Under the pieces are notes generated by a model. It worked only from the letters and a program-made list of their open reading frames with translations. It made no database searches and was not told the origin of the DNA. The translations under genes were made by a program, and so were the position numbers. DNA of 64,000 bases from Macrophomina tecta (lineage: Eukaryota; Ascomycota; Dothideomycetes; Botryosphaeriales; Botryosphaeriaceae), in contig JAKSGN010000005.1 of assembly GCA_024180945.1 (NCBI GenBank), positions 1,674,001 through 1,738,000 of the forward strand. Reading direction: 5' to 3'. Shown piece by piece: positions 1-10,561 of the stretch (the first letter of the stretch is position 1; every line of letters starts with the position of its first letter).

Positions 1-356
1 TGTGGCGGATCGGCAGGGTCCAGTACGATCCCAACCAAGCCGACAAATCAGAGTGAATGATAATGTGTTTCACATACAGGCATCAATTGTGTACCAATTC
101 CACAGCATCTGGAAAATATTAGAATCCATCGTGTGCTTGGATATCGGCAGCCGTCTTGATAGACAATCCATCGGCAAAAGGGGTAGCTTACCGACACTTT
201 GCAGTCTCCGCTTCCCATGTCCATCGAGGACATGTCCATCCCAGACATGGAGCTGCTCGTGGCCGAGGCAGCAGCGGCGGTGCCAGTCGAAGACATGGCC
301 ATGGTCATTGACGATGTCGCCGACATGGACATGGACATCCCCGACATAGAACTCAT
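1..356 (-). CDS. Ctr-family copper transporter, N-terminal part (runs off the window)
   Basis: Ctr proteins form a trimeric membrane pore for Cu(I); the Met-rich N-terminus collects copper. Exon 1 (356-192) encodes 55 residues dense in Met-x-Met and Ser-Met motifs (MSGMSMSMS, then MSGMDMSSMDMG) and ends GDCKVS at a GTAAGC donor. Exon 2 (108-78) encodes MLWNWYTIDA, the typical sequence just before the first membrane helix of Ctr proteins, and ends at a GTATGT donor. No AG occurs between there and the window edge, so the helices lie outside. The ATG at 356 was chosen because the frame upstream is low-complexity and not Ctr-like. Family assignment is firm. Plasma-membrane versus vacuolar type cannot be told from this fragment. 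Confidence 0.88.
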
Positions 357-573
357 GTCCAGCTTTTTCGATCGGCGGCGCGGGGTATAGGGTATCAAGT
401 GCGAGCGCCGACGAGACGGAAGGAGAGGCTGAAGAGCGAGATGCGGCAACGAGCACGAGCAGAATGCGCTCAGGCTGCGGCGGATGGTACCGTACTTTAA
501 ATCGGGCGTGGTGGTGGTTGGATGAGCGGGTCGCTCACCCTTGGCGCACATCCCAGATGGAGACGCGTGGGTT

Positions 574-580
574 TGAGCAA
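574..580 (-). promoter_or_regulatory. TTGCTCA element upstream of Ctr
   Basis: TTGCTCA on the minus strand about 220 bp upstream of the Ctr ATG. It resembles the yeast Mac1 copper-response site TTTGCTCA (established knowledge) with one mismatch. Function is inferred. Confidence 0.25.
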
Positions 581-664
581 GTTTAAGAAACGGCGGGACA
601 GCCCTCACAACCACGCCCACTGTGCGGCGCCGCCCGCAACGCCGCCGGCTGCCTGACATATAAA

Positions 665-671
665 TTGCTCA
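665..671 (+). promoter_or_regulatory. Second TTGCTCA element upstream of Ctr
   Basis: TTGCTCA on the plus strand about 310 bp upstream of the Ctr ATG. A weaker CTGCTCA follows at 753-759. Two TTGCTCA copies plus a near-match within 190 bp suggest, but do not prove, copper-responsive control. Confidence 0.25.
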
Positions 672-1118
672 TTGTGCGCCCTTGTCTTGCCCTCACGCTC
701 CTCTCGGCTCCGTCTGAACGCAGGAATGCGGCGAAGGTGGTGAGGCGGAAATCTGCTCAACCCTCGCGATCGGCTGACTCGGCGAGACCACTTGGCAGAA
801 CATGTCCCGCCGCCACCCCGACCGCGTCCGCTCCGCGAATTCGGCTGCAATGCTGGGTGGGTCCTGACTGATCAGGCAACCATTGCCGCGTGCGGTGTAG
901 CGAGATGACCAGGGATCTGTCGGGTATACATTCGCGACACCACGACTGTCTACATTGGTACTACACGACTCTAACAAAATTGGGGTATGAAATTCTAAGG
1001 ACCATCTCCTGAACGTACCAGTTGCTCTATTCTCTCTTATCCCGTGCGCATTGACCCCACTGAGCCAAGCAAACCTACGACATCTGCCCATCAAACTCTT
1101 CACTGGCATTGCTAGATA

Positions 1119-2984
1119 TTACCACCTTGGGCCGTGGTGCTCCGGATGAGGAGGTGGAGGCGGCGGGAAATCGCCGTGCAGCGGCGGCGAAGGAGGAGGG
1201 GGGTAAAGTCCGTCATACGGCGGCGGCGGAGAAGGTCCATATGGAGGTGGAGGCGGATACTTGTCATCCTCTAGGTCTCCCTTCTTTCCGCCACGAGGTC
1301 CTGGTCCCCAGCCGCCCCAGTAGGAATCGTTGCCGTTGCTGGGGAGGCTGCTCTGGCATTGAGGGTTCTCGTAATCCTGTTTACGTCCAGCCGGCCAGAT
1401 CGGAATGTAGCACACCTCTTCAGGGCTGCAGCCGCGGCAGCGCTTCCACGTCGACCATTGCAGATAAGAAACCAACTCGTTGAGAGCAGAGCTGGCGCTA
1501 TCAAAAGTGGTAGCGTTGGCCATGCGGACCAAAGTGCTGCAGATAGAGTGCGAGACGCTGTAGATGGCTTGTGCAGCAACGGGAGCGGTCGAAAGCGACC
1601 TCGAGGAAGAAGATGGCAGGTACTGCGTAGCACAGCGTTCAACCTCAGCCGCACTACTTCGGTTGCTGTAGTCGATGTATGGCGTGATGAGTGCTTCTGC
1701 CTCTGCCCGAAGAGTATCGAGGTCCGATATCGAAGGGAACCATTCAAGTCGGTCGGAGTAACGATTGATAACCAAGTCTACGACTGCCTGCCAGTCCGTG
1801 GTGTCCGGGACCCTATCGTACGCCGGAGACGGACGAGACATAACCAGCTGCGTCACGTCGTTGTGCATGACAGCCAGCGTCTCGTTGGTGAAGTTGGCCA
1901 GCCTTGGCAGAGAGCTGCCATTGAAGAGGTCAACATCGTAAGTAAAAGCAGTGATAAAATCGTCGTAGTCGACAGTGACACGATCACCACCGAGGCCGTC
2001 GAAGCGTGAAGCTATCGCTCTGTAGTAAGTCATATCACCGAACCCGCCTGGCGGCCCACGGCCGTTTGAGTTGCGACCCTTGGTCTGGGTAATGCGGTCG
2101 ACGTCCAGGTGCTTCTCGAAATCGCATAGGATGATCTCGAAGCCCATCTCCATGCGCAGGAACCCATCGACACGGTTCCCCTACTCATCGCGGGTCAGGT
2201 TGCAGAGAGCCTGCCCGCGCTCAAAGTCCCACATGTGGGCATTGTGTTCGTTTGCATCAACCTGAAGGAGAATCGCATCCGTAGAGTCCAGTGTTCCTTT
2301 TTGGGTCTTTCCGGCAGACATTCCATCGATGTACAGCAGCGATAGAGTGTGCTTTGTGCGGTAAGTGTGCAGGTAGCCTCCCTCGGTGTCTCTGTCGTCC
2401 CTGGACTTCAGATCCCTCTTAGCCATGGGATCTTGCCGGTCGGCTCCGTGATGCTTCTCCCAGCCAGGGCGATCCCAGTCCGAACGATATCCATCACCAT
2501 GAGGAAGCTTTCCCCATCCGTGAGTGCCCTTGCTCTTTGAGTTTGATTCCGGCCCAGGAGGTGGAGGTCCTTGGCCAGGGGGTCTTCGACCCGGACCGCC
2601 GCGCCCAGGACCTTTACCTTTTCCTGGTGGTGGGCCACGAGGCCTGGCAAAGACCAGAGCATGCTCGGGCTCAAAAGCCAGCCATTCCATGCCCTTCACA
2701 GACTCATTGCTAGACCTGCCATGGTAGAGCTGGGTTCCCTCTGGGACAGCGGCCAGGAAGAACGACATGCCGTTGTGATTCAACGACGAGCCCCACTGGC
2801 GCATGGACGAGTGTATGGCGTTGAAGACATGATTGGCATTCCGCAGGGGTGCGGGTGCTGTCTCTCCGAGATCGGTCTTCGCGAGGGCGGTTTCGAAAGC
2901 TGCGCTGGCAGCGAAGAGTGAGAGGCTGGAAAGACGCATGGCGAGACGGAAGCTTGCCCGCGCCAGCGATAGAGACAGGACCAA
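1119..2984 (-). pseudogene. Secreted conserved fungal protein interrupted by one in-frame TAG
   Basis: One continuous minus-strand frame with a single stop (TAG, 2183-2181). The 5' half (2984 to the TAG) begins with a signal peptide, either from 2984 or more cleanly from Met at 2939 (MRLSSLSLFAASAAFETALA). It continues with a segment containing HSSMRQWGSSLNHNGMSFF and a Pro/Gly-rich stretch. The 3' half (2180-1119) contains RMEMGFEIILCDFEKHLDV and ends in a Pro-rich tail (runs of PPPPP). To my recollection both halves belong to one uncharacterised fungal secreted-protein family. The TAG sits in conserved-looking sequence and is one substitution from TGG (Trp). An intron removing it would also remove conserved-looking residues. 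It could be a real nonsense allele, a base-call error or readthrough. Molecular function unknown. Confidence 0.6.
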
Positions 2985-3166
2985 GGATGCGAAAAGTTGA
3001 AAGAAGTTTTAAGCAGAGAACAGGAGAGGCAAGGCATCGAGGAACTATTTGATAATCTTATCAACATTGCAGCCATGCTGAGCATCTGGTCGTTTCGGCA
3101 TGGCGCAGTCGGCCTTCATTGGCCTGTGTGGGCGACAGCCCATCTGCCGCGCACGCTGGCGCTGGG

Positions 3167-3172
3167 ACGCGT
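3167..3172 (+). promoter_or_regulatory. MCB element ACGCGT (distal)
   Basis: ACGCGT, the core site bound by Mbp1/Swi6-type MBF (established in yeasts), 323 bp upstream of the Mbp1 ATG. Confidence 0.4.
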
Positions 3173-3404
3173 CAGCTTCCAATTCGCGAAGGGATATCGC
3201 CAGATGGGCTCGGAGACCGAGCATCGGCTGCGGCAAGGTCAGTCGGCCGGTGACAGGTCACGGGCGGCGTGGCAGCTCGCAGAACTCGCCGCGCCAGTGA
3301 CTGTGTGACCATCTGATGCAGGGCGACGAGCGACAGGGATTGTGCAAAGCCTAAGGCACTGTCACGTGCGCCAGAACCCTCCGCCGACCCAGCGGCACGT
3401 CCTT

Positions 3405-3410
3405 ACGCGT
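3405..3410 (+). promoter_or_regulatory. MCB element ACGCGT (proximal)
   Basis: Perfect ACGCGT 85 bp upstream of the ATG of the gene that encodes the MBF DNA-binding subunit, so autoregulation is plausible (inference). Confidence 0.45.
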
Positions 3411-3494
3411 CTCTCAACACGTCGCCAGCAGACCGCGCGACACGCCCGCATCGCCAGTCCCCGCACCACCGCGCCGGCCGCCTCAAACCTCATC

Positions 3495-5717
3495 ATGCCC
3501 CCGGACACCAGCGGCAGGATCTACTCGGCCACCTACAGCAATGTGAGCTGCTTCCGCCAGCCGCGACCAGCGCACACCCCCCACACCATACCGCTCTTGC
3601 TGACATCATCGCTGCCGACAGGTCCCCGTCTACGAATTCAATGTTGAGGGCAACCATGTCATGCGCCGTCGCGCCGACGACTGGATCAATGCAACCCACA
3701 TCCTGAAGGTCGCCGACTTCGACAAGCCCGCCCGCACGCGCATTCTCGAGCGCGAGGTCCAGAAGGGCGTGCATGAAAAGGTGCAGGGGGGATACGGCAA
3801 ATACCAGGGTGAGTGCTGGAGCGAGCGAAGAGCAGCAAGACCGTGCAGCTAAAGCAGCTGCTGCAGGAACATGGATTCCTCTTCACGACGGCCGATCGCT
3901 TGCTGAGCGCAACGGCGTTCTTGACAAGCTCCTGCCCATCTTCGACTTCGTCCCTGGGGACAGGAGTCCGCCGCCTGCGCCAAAGCATGCAACGGCTGCG
4001 TCTTCAAGACCGAAAGCTGCGCGCCAGAGCGCTGCTCGACGAGCGCCGGGTAAGAGCTTCAACATCCACCATCGGTGCGAGGCTCGCTAACAGTATCTCA
4101 GTTCCTCAAACAACCGCCAGTCAAGTGAGCGAAGACCGGTACGAAGTTGAGAGCGCCCTGTACGCCGACGAAGGAACCCCCGACAATGTGACGATCGCCG
4201 AATCCGAGCTGGGAGAGCAAGAGCTCCTACATGGTGCCCACTACTCACAAGGAGGACGCAAACGGAAGCGTGATGCGGACCAGCTGTCTGCACAAGATCG
4301 CGCGCATCAGATCTGGGCGGATGCTTTGTTAGACTACTTCATGCTGCTGGAATCAGAGGACCGCTTCCCTGCACCACCAGAACCGCCGCCAGGCGTCAAT
4401 CTGGACCGCATGATAGACGAAAAGGGGCACTCGGCCATGCACTGGGCGGCTGCCATGGGCGACGTGGACGTGGTGAAAGATCTGCTTCGCCGCGGTGCGC
4501 GCATCGACTCGTTGTCAAACAACCTCGAGACGCCGCTGATGCGCGCGGTAATGTTCACCAACAATTACGACAAGAATACGATGCCCCAGATGATCAAGAT
4601 TCTACAGCCCACGGTTGTGCGCACTGACTGGTTCGGCAGCACCGTCTTCCACCATATTGCGGCGACGACGAGCAGCAAGAACAAGTACGCCTGCGCCCGG
4701 TACTATTTGGACTGCATTATCAACAAGCTGGCCGAGACTTGGATACCCGAGGAAGTAACTCGCTTGCTCAATGCTCAGGACAAGAATGGTGATACGGCCA
4801 TCATGATTGCTGCCAGAAATGGGGCAAGGAAATGTGTACGGGCGCTGCTCGGTCGTAATGTTGCTGTTGACATTCCCAATCAGCAGGGCGAGACGGCTGA
4901 CGACTTGATTCGCGAACTGAATGCTCGGCGCCGCGACGGACGACACCGTGGAGTCTCGTCATCACCATTTGCACCTGATGGACGGCTCGGGTTGAATGGC
5001 AACACGACTTTCCCCGGCCTGCGGAATGGCAGTAGTCTACAGCAAGTCACATCGCCAACACACCAGTTCCGTAGCCAGACTGCGCAGACTCTGATGACGA
5101 AAATCGCCCCGACGTTGCATGAGAAGTTCGAATCGTTGGCTTCGGCGTACGAAGACGAGCTCGTAGAAAAAGATGCGGAAGCGGCGGACGCCGAACGCGT
5201 AATGCGGAAACGTCAAGCTGAAGTCGACGCACTGAAGAGGCAGCTGAGGGAAATGGGCATTGCGGAAGTCGACAGCGTAATTGGGGACACGCTAGACGAC
5301 CCGGCCTGGGAAGAGGATGCGCGACAACAAGACGAAGAGCTGGAAGCACTCACACGGGAAGCCGAGGCGCTGATGGAGCTGGAGCAGAAAGCTGAGCTTC
5401 AGCAGCGCATAGCCGAGGCGGAGAACGCCACTGACGGACAACCAGAGAGGGACCAAAAGAGCGAGGCCGCGCTTCGGGAGAGGTTAAGGTTGGCGCTCAG
5501 CCTCGAACATGCGCAGAAGGTGCGGCGCAGCCTGGTGAACGAAGTAGTACAGAATTTGAGCGTCGCGGGTATGGGTGAGCGCTCGAACGAATACAAGCGG
5601 CTCATCACGGGAGCTTTGGGCGTCAGGGAAGAAGATGTCGAGGGTATGCTTCCGGACATCCTGAGCGAGCTGGAAGAGGCACGAGAGCGCGAGGTGCTGG
5701 AGGCGAGCCCCGAGTGA
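3495..5717 (+). CDS. mbp1: APSES/KilA-N transcription factor with ankyrin repeats, MBF DNA-binding subunit (Mbp1/Res type)
   Basis: DNA-binding subunit of the MBF complex controlling G1/S genes. Four exons: 3495-3542, 3622-3808, 3867-4049 and 4102-5717, phases consistent, 677 aa. The APSES domain (about residues 10-110) is spread over three exons and carries hallmark motifs: [14 protein letters not shown] across junction 1, then [36 protein letters not shown] and DKLLPIFDF. An acidic linker follows. Ankyrin units are visible near residues 246-280 ([18 protein letters not shown]) and 369-409 ([15 protein letters not shown]). The C-terminus (about 480-670) is charged and coiled-coil-like, the usual Swi6-contacting region. 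Ankyrins plus the [15 protein letters not shown] motif point to Mbp1 rather than StuA-type factors. Two ACGCGT boxes lie upstream. Confidence 0.93.
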
Positions 5718-7239
5718 AAGAGGAGGAGGGCTGTACTTTTGCCCCCTCTTTGCAGATGCTGTTAACAAGCTTTCCGCGTGGAGTAGTTAGTCAGCACCGC
5801 TAATGCATGCTACAGCATGGCCAAGAGAAACCTACATCTCTTTGCTGATGGTAATCAGTCTGGCCGCTGCGGAAAGCACTCTTCTTTACGACGACGACAG
5901 CGCGGAGGGAACTCAATGCTCTGAACATCTTGGCTTTTACTTTTGATCATTTCGCTAGTAACCCCTTTCTTCTCTTCCAGTCGCTTCCGGTTTTTCTTGT
6001 TCTTTCTTTCCCGTTTACTTGCGGCGTTTGAAGCTTTTTCTTTTTCTTTTTTTTTTTTTTTTGTGAACAATACCCGAATGAACCAACTCCGAATCCTTCG
6101 CGAAAGGGAGGCATTTGGCATGGCGTGGAATCTTGCTGAATGTGCTTTTTGGTTCTGTTTTCCCCGAAAAAGTTTTTAGGAATTACCCCCTGGGCCTTAT
6201 CTTAAGGTCTTTTTATTCTCTTCTTGTAGCTGGGCGGATCTGCTGCTCGCATCTTTTGTGCGGAAGGGGGCACAAGCGGCATCATGGTGCATGTGAACCG
6301 ATGCGGAGTTTCAGTGGGGGCTTTCATGAGCGACGTTGGTGGTGAGGGCATTATATCGTTTGGTACGATTCCAAACAAAGAAGAAGAGGAAATATGGGCA
6401 TCTGTGGATCCGTTACATCCTTCTCCTGTCTCGCATGGTGCTGATCAGGTAAGACTAGTCCGATTTGATGGCTCAGCGAGCAGACAGGTGGCACTCAGAC
6501 ATGGTAAAACCGTTGAAGCAGTAAACATCAAGAGCGTAAACGCGTGCAGTGAACAATCCGAGTCATTTGTTCCACCTCTCGTACGCAGCTGAGGAATCAT
6601 TCGCGTCTCCAGCACCCTCCGAGTGAGGGGTTCGATCCATTACCGATCCGTCTATACCTTCCCAAACCTATCCAATTATATAAAATTCTCTTTTCCGGTG
6701 GTAACTCTCAAGATTCGATAATGGGCCCTTTGTAGTGAGAGCAGGCCAGTTGAGGTTGTCTCTCGTACACACAAACCTCGTTTGTATATCGTGAAGTAAG
6801 CGTTTCGCATGTCTTTCCCACACATACATTTACCTTTTCCTTTCAGTTTCCGTCTGTACTTCGACGCTCGCCCATCTCCAAAGACGAAAAAGACAAGGTC
6901 AGTACAAAACAGAACGCATGATATCATCGGAGCGAATCCCCGGCAAAAAAGGGACTTACCAAAAAAAAAGACAAACAACGGGTATCACACGATACGGTAT
7001 TTACAGGGGTTTTAAAAAACAGGACGATACAGCGACGACGGGAGGACGAGCGGAGGACGCGGACGGAACGACGGCAAACGACGGCAAACGCATAACAAAC
7101 GCAAAACGCAGACGCAGAAAGCATTTAAGACGACTCGGCGGCGGGGGCGGCGGCATCGGCGTAGCTCTTCTTTTGCTTCTTGCTGGGGTTTGACCGAAGT
7201 TTCTTGGGTATGGCCTTGCGGAGAGGCTTCCACCCCTTC
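5718..7239. other. Convergent 3' spacer with pyrimidine and T tracts
   Basis: Lies between the 3' ends of Mbp1 and the Smr gene. Contains a long T/TC tract around 5990-6062, probably 3' UTR sequence of both genes. No open frame has recognisable protein character. Confidence 0.55.
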
Positions 7240-8273
7240 TTACATAACCACGCAACAGCTTTTGAGAGCCCGCGCAATTTTTTTCCCTTTTCTGATAACT
7301 TCATCAACATCGACGTTCTCCTGTTGCTGTTGTTGCTGTTCTTGCTGGAACTGGTGTTGTCCGTGATATTGCTGTTGTTGCTGATAGTTACCTTGTTGCT
7401 GGTGCTGCTGCTGCTGCGGCGGCGGTTGACCGGGGGCGCCGGGGTAGCCGGCCTGGGGCTGGTGCTGGTGCGGCTTCTCCTCGCCGGCGGCGACGTCGGC
7501 GTAGGAGCCGTGGTGGGCGTGGCCGTTTTCGGCGTGGTGCTGGGGCTTGTCGTAGTGGTGGTGCTGCTGCTGGGCAGAGGGCTTGGGGGTCGTCCAGGCG
7601 GGGCGGTTGTGCAGGGCGACGGGGAAGCTGGACTGGGGCCGCTGGCCGCCGCCGCCCAAGTGCTCGGGCAGGTGAGCCTCGCCGCCGGTCAGGTCGACGT
7701 AGATGCGGCCGGCGTTGTCCTCGGTGCGGAACTTGAGGCCCAGGTCACGGCAGACCTGCTCGCAGCGCGGCTTGAGCTTCTGGACGTGGTTGGTCGAGTG
7801 GTTGCCCTTGCCGACAATGACGTGCAGGTGCGTCTGGCCGTGCTGCTGGGCGTAGCGGATGCGCTCCTCGAGGATGTCCTCGGCCTCCTCGGTGAACTGG
7901 CCGTGCAGGTCGAGCTCGTCGCCGGCCACGCGGTCCTCGGCGTTGTTCTCGCGGAAGATGAACTCGGACGCCTGCCGGTTGTACTCATCCATCTTCGCGC
8001 CGTGGCGCTTGCCGGCCTCGGACAGCTCATGGGCTTTGGCGCCGTCGCCCGACTCGTAGGCCTGGTGCGCGCGGTCGAAGCAGTCCTGGCGCTTCTGGCG
8101 CTCCTGGCGGGCCAGGTCGCGCAGCCGGTCGTACTCCTCCTCGACGTCTTTGGCACGCTCGTGGGACTCGTGGCGGAATGCTGCAGGCGGGCGATCAGCG
8201 GGGTGGTGACGGCGCGGGGTGCATGAAGCAGGGACTTACGGCGCGCGCCCACGTAGGAACATCCGGAGGCCAT
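7240..8273 (-). CDS. DUF1771-Smr domain protein with C-terminal CaaX motif
   Basis: Smr domains are nucleic-acid-binding or endonuclease modules; the eukaryotic DUF1771-Smr combination is linked to RNA and no-go-decay functions. Two exons (8273-8240 and 8180-7240) give 324 aa. A charged helical DUF1771 region (about 13-95, with ERAKDVEEEYDRLRDLARQE) precedes the Smr core with LDLHG (about 101-105), VIVGKGNHS (about 132-140) and IYVDLTGG (about 172-179). A long Gln/His-rich low-complexity tail (about 200-305) follows. The last residues are basic and end CCVVM, a Cys-aliphatic-aliphatic-Met box that fits farnesylation with a second Cys beside it. Membrane tethering is inference. It shares a 0.75-kb promoter region with the F-box gene. 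Confidence 0.88.
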
Positions 8274-9028
8274 GGCGGGTGTGGACTAATGATAGTTGGG
8301 GGCTCGAAGAATGCAGCACTCGGGGACAATGGCTTTGAGGAGAAGGGCTGGGCTGGGCAGGGAGGATCAGCGTGTACTTAAGGTGGCCCTGAATTATTGC
8401 CGTGGAAAGCTGTTGCGGAGTCGATCGGCCCAGCTGCGCGCCCTGACAAGCGCGATCTCACCGCCGATCAGCCCCGTACCGGTGCCTGTGCCTGTCAGTG
8501 GCCAGGGGCCCAGACGCAGGGCACCGCACCGCACCGCCTCACAGCCCTCTCGCCGAACCAGCACAGCCGCCGCTGTGGGGAATCCGCTGCCGCCTCAACC
8601 AGCAAACAGCAATCGGAGCGCCCGCTCCCGCTGCCGCCCGCCGCGGATGAGACGGAGACGCTTCGCTGCGGACGCTGCCGCCCGGGCCCTTGAGCCGCTG
8701 GCCGCCCGGTGGAGCCTGCGCTGTGAAACGGGCTGTGCTGTGTGCTGGTTCCTGTCCCTGAGCGCCAGCACCTCCTCTGCCGTTGTTTCCCGTCAAACAA
8801 TCTCGTACTCGCCAGACGTGCACGTGAAGGTCTTCATTTCGCATGACGTAATCATGCCTACCATCCCCAAACGGGTAATCAGCCCTTCGCTGCCAACCGT
8901 CCGCCGTGTCTCAGGCCTCATCCCGCACCCTCCTCCGCGCCCGTTGCTCTCTCTCTACTTGCAAACCCCACGCCAAGGACCCTCCCACGCACTGTTTTCA
9001 AGCAACTGCATTCCCCGCCACCCCCGCC
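8274..9028. promoter_or_regulatory. Divergent promoter, Smr gene / F-box gene
   Basis: GC-rich 755-bp spacer. Open frames here look like composition artefacts. Pyrimidine-rich stretches near 8920-8960 are probably the 5' leader of the F-box gene. Confidence 0.5.
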
Positions 9029-10561
9029 ATGCACCGGCCGCTGCCAGAGGAGCTGCTCGACCTCGTCGTCGGCTCCTGCGACTTCGCGACGCTGAAGCGG
9101 CTGCGGTGCGCGAGCAGGACGCTGGCCCGCCTCGCCACTCCGCGCCTGTTCGCGCACGTGCACATTGGCATGTTCGCCGACAGTCTGCGCAAGCTGTGCG
9201 CCATCGCCGCCCACGACGACCTGCGCGGCCTGGTCCGCCGCCTCACCTACCACGGCGAGCTGCTGCCCTACTTCGAGAACCGCGACGAGTACGCCGAGCG
9301 CATCGACATGCGGCCTCCCTTCAGCCTGTTCTACCAGATGTATTGCTATGAGAAGGGACTGCGCGTGCTGCCCTCGGGCGACATGCGGTATCGAGAGGCG
9401 AAGAGGGCGGCGCTGGCCATTTGGTCCAAGTTGCCGAGGGTCGATCCAGAATTGGATTTGGATGCCTATTTTGCGGTGTATCAGAGCTTTTGGGAGGAGC
9501 AGCAGGAGTGGGATGAGGAGCGCAGTGCCATATTGCGTCGCGCGATATGCAATTTGCCGAATCTGGAGGCCGCAGAGGTGCTGACGCAGGAGATGGGGAT
9601 GCCGAAGAATCATGGGCCCGTTTGGGGGAGGCTACTGCCGCGCATCCTGCAAGGCCCGGATGATTGGAAGTTCATTGATTCGAATGAGGAGGCTTCGTTG
9701 GGCGTAAGTTTGGACGGAGCACAGCAGATTAGCCACCTGCTGAAGGCGTTGTGTGAACGTGCCGAGAAGCCAGTGCGGTCGCTGAAGTTTTCAACCAGCA
9801 ATCATGTCTTCTGGAGCCAGTCGACGCGGCTGCCACTGGTGCAACCAAGCGTATGGCCAGAAGAGCTCGGTAGCCTGGAGGTCCACAGTCGTGTTTACGA
9901 TATGAGACGGGCCTTTCAGAATCTCACTCACCTCGAATTGCTCATCTCATTCGACCAGAACTGGGACCGGAGGGATTTGATAGGAGGCGGTATGAAGGCA
10001 TTTCTGTGCGAAGCAAAAAACCTCGAGAATCTTCACTTCGGATACAGCGAAGAGACAAAAGACCGAGAAGACGACCGCTGGGATGATCCATTGCAGGTCC
10101 TCGGGGACATCCATTGGCCCGCCTTGCACACTTTGCACGCTAGCTTCACCACGCGGGAAAGCTTACTGATTGGCCTTTTCAAGCGCCATGCAGCTACACT
10201 CCGTCACCTGTCTCTGGTGGACATGGCCTTGGCAAGAGCTCAGGGCTCTTGGGCATCCGTGATAGAGAAGATTCCTCATATTCTCGAGCTGGAGTATATC
10301 TACGTGGAGTCTTTATGGGACTCAAGTTGTGAGGAAAATGGTGGCGCTGGCCTGTTCGAGTTCTGGGAAGGCGGCGCTTACGAGAGGTCAATAATGGATT
10401 ACTGCATAAACGGCGGTCCGCCTCCACTTATATACCCCCGCGACTGGAATCAAGCACATCCGGACAAGCCCACGTTGGATTACTTTGCACCACTCAGGGG
10501 GAGTGATTCGGAGGACGATGACGAGGGTAGTGCTGAGGAAGAGGAAATTCTAGTTGAGTGA
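9029..10561 (+). CDS. F-box domain protein, uncharacterised
   Basis: Single exon, 510 aa. F-box proteins are substrate adaptors of SCF ubiquitin ligases. The N-terminus reads as a short F-box (LPEELLDLVVGSCD, then LKRLRCASRTLARLATPRLF). The rest has leucine-rich stretches such as FQNLTHLELLISF and ATLRHLSLVDMALA, resembling the irregular LRR-like C-termini of fungal F-box proteins. It ends in a strongly acidic tail (DSEDDDEGSAEEEEI). The frame is open upstream to 8906, but the ATG at 9029 was chosen because the F-box starts right after it and it follows CCGCC. Substrate unknown. Confidence 0.75.
   Translation: MHRPLPEELLDLVVGSCDFATLKRLRCASRTLARLATPRLFAHVHIGMFADSLRKLCAIAAHDDLRGLVRRLTYHGELLPYFENRDEYAERIDMRPPFSLFYQMYCYEKGLRVLPSGDMRYREAKRAALAIWSKLPRVDPELDLDAYFAVYQSFWEEQQEWDEERSAILRRAICNLPNLEAAEVLTQEMGMPKNHGPVWGRLLPRILQGPDDWKFIDSNEEASLGVSLDGAQQISHLLKALCERAEKPVRSLKFSTSNHVFWSQSTRLPLVQPSVWPEELGSLEVHSRVYDMRRAFQNLTHLELLISFDQNWDRRDLIGGGMKAFLCEAKNLENLHFGYSEETKDREDDRWDDPLQVLGDIHWPALHTLHASFTTRESLLIGLFKRHAATLRHLSLVDMALARAQGSWASVIEKIPHILELEYIYVESLWDSSCEENGGAGLFEFWEGGAYERSIMDYCINGGPPPLIYPRDWNQAHPDKPTLDYFAPLRGSDSEDDDEGSAEEEEILVE

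Larger units (their letters stand above)
357..1118. other. Spacer: Ctr promoter and 3' flank of the next gene
   Basis: No convincing gene. The left part is the upstream region of the Ctr gene and holds the TTGCTCA elements listed separately. The right part is the 3' flank of the minus-strand secreted-protein gene. Small open frames here have arbitrary composition. Confidence 0.6.
2985..3494. promoter_or_regulatory. Divergent promoter, secreted-protein gene / Mbp1
   Basis: 510-bp spacer between two divergent starts, with no ORF of interest. It contains two MluI cell-cycle boxes, listed separately. Confidence 0.6.

Noticed and set aside
2181..2255. An intron that would remove the in-frame TAG in the secreted-protein gene
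   Set aside because: The only GT that could work (CAGGTTGATG near 2260) would also delete conserved-looking residues (NAHMWDFERG), so a nonsense codon or error fits better.
6615..6645. GGGGTTCGATCC resembling a tRNA T-arm
   Set aside because: The 5-bp T stem does not pair and no acceptor or anticodon arm can be found at the right distance.
7180..8226. 348-codon plus-strand frame with poly-Leu stretches, suggesting a membrane protein
   Set aside because: The Leu runs are the complement of the Gln-rich tail of the Smr protein.
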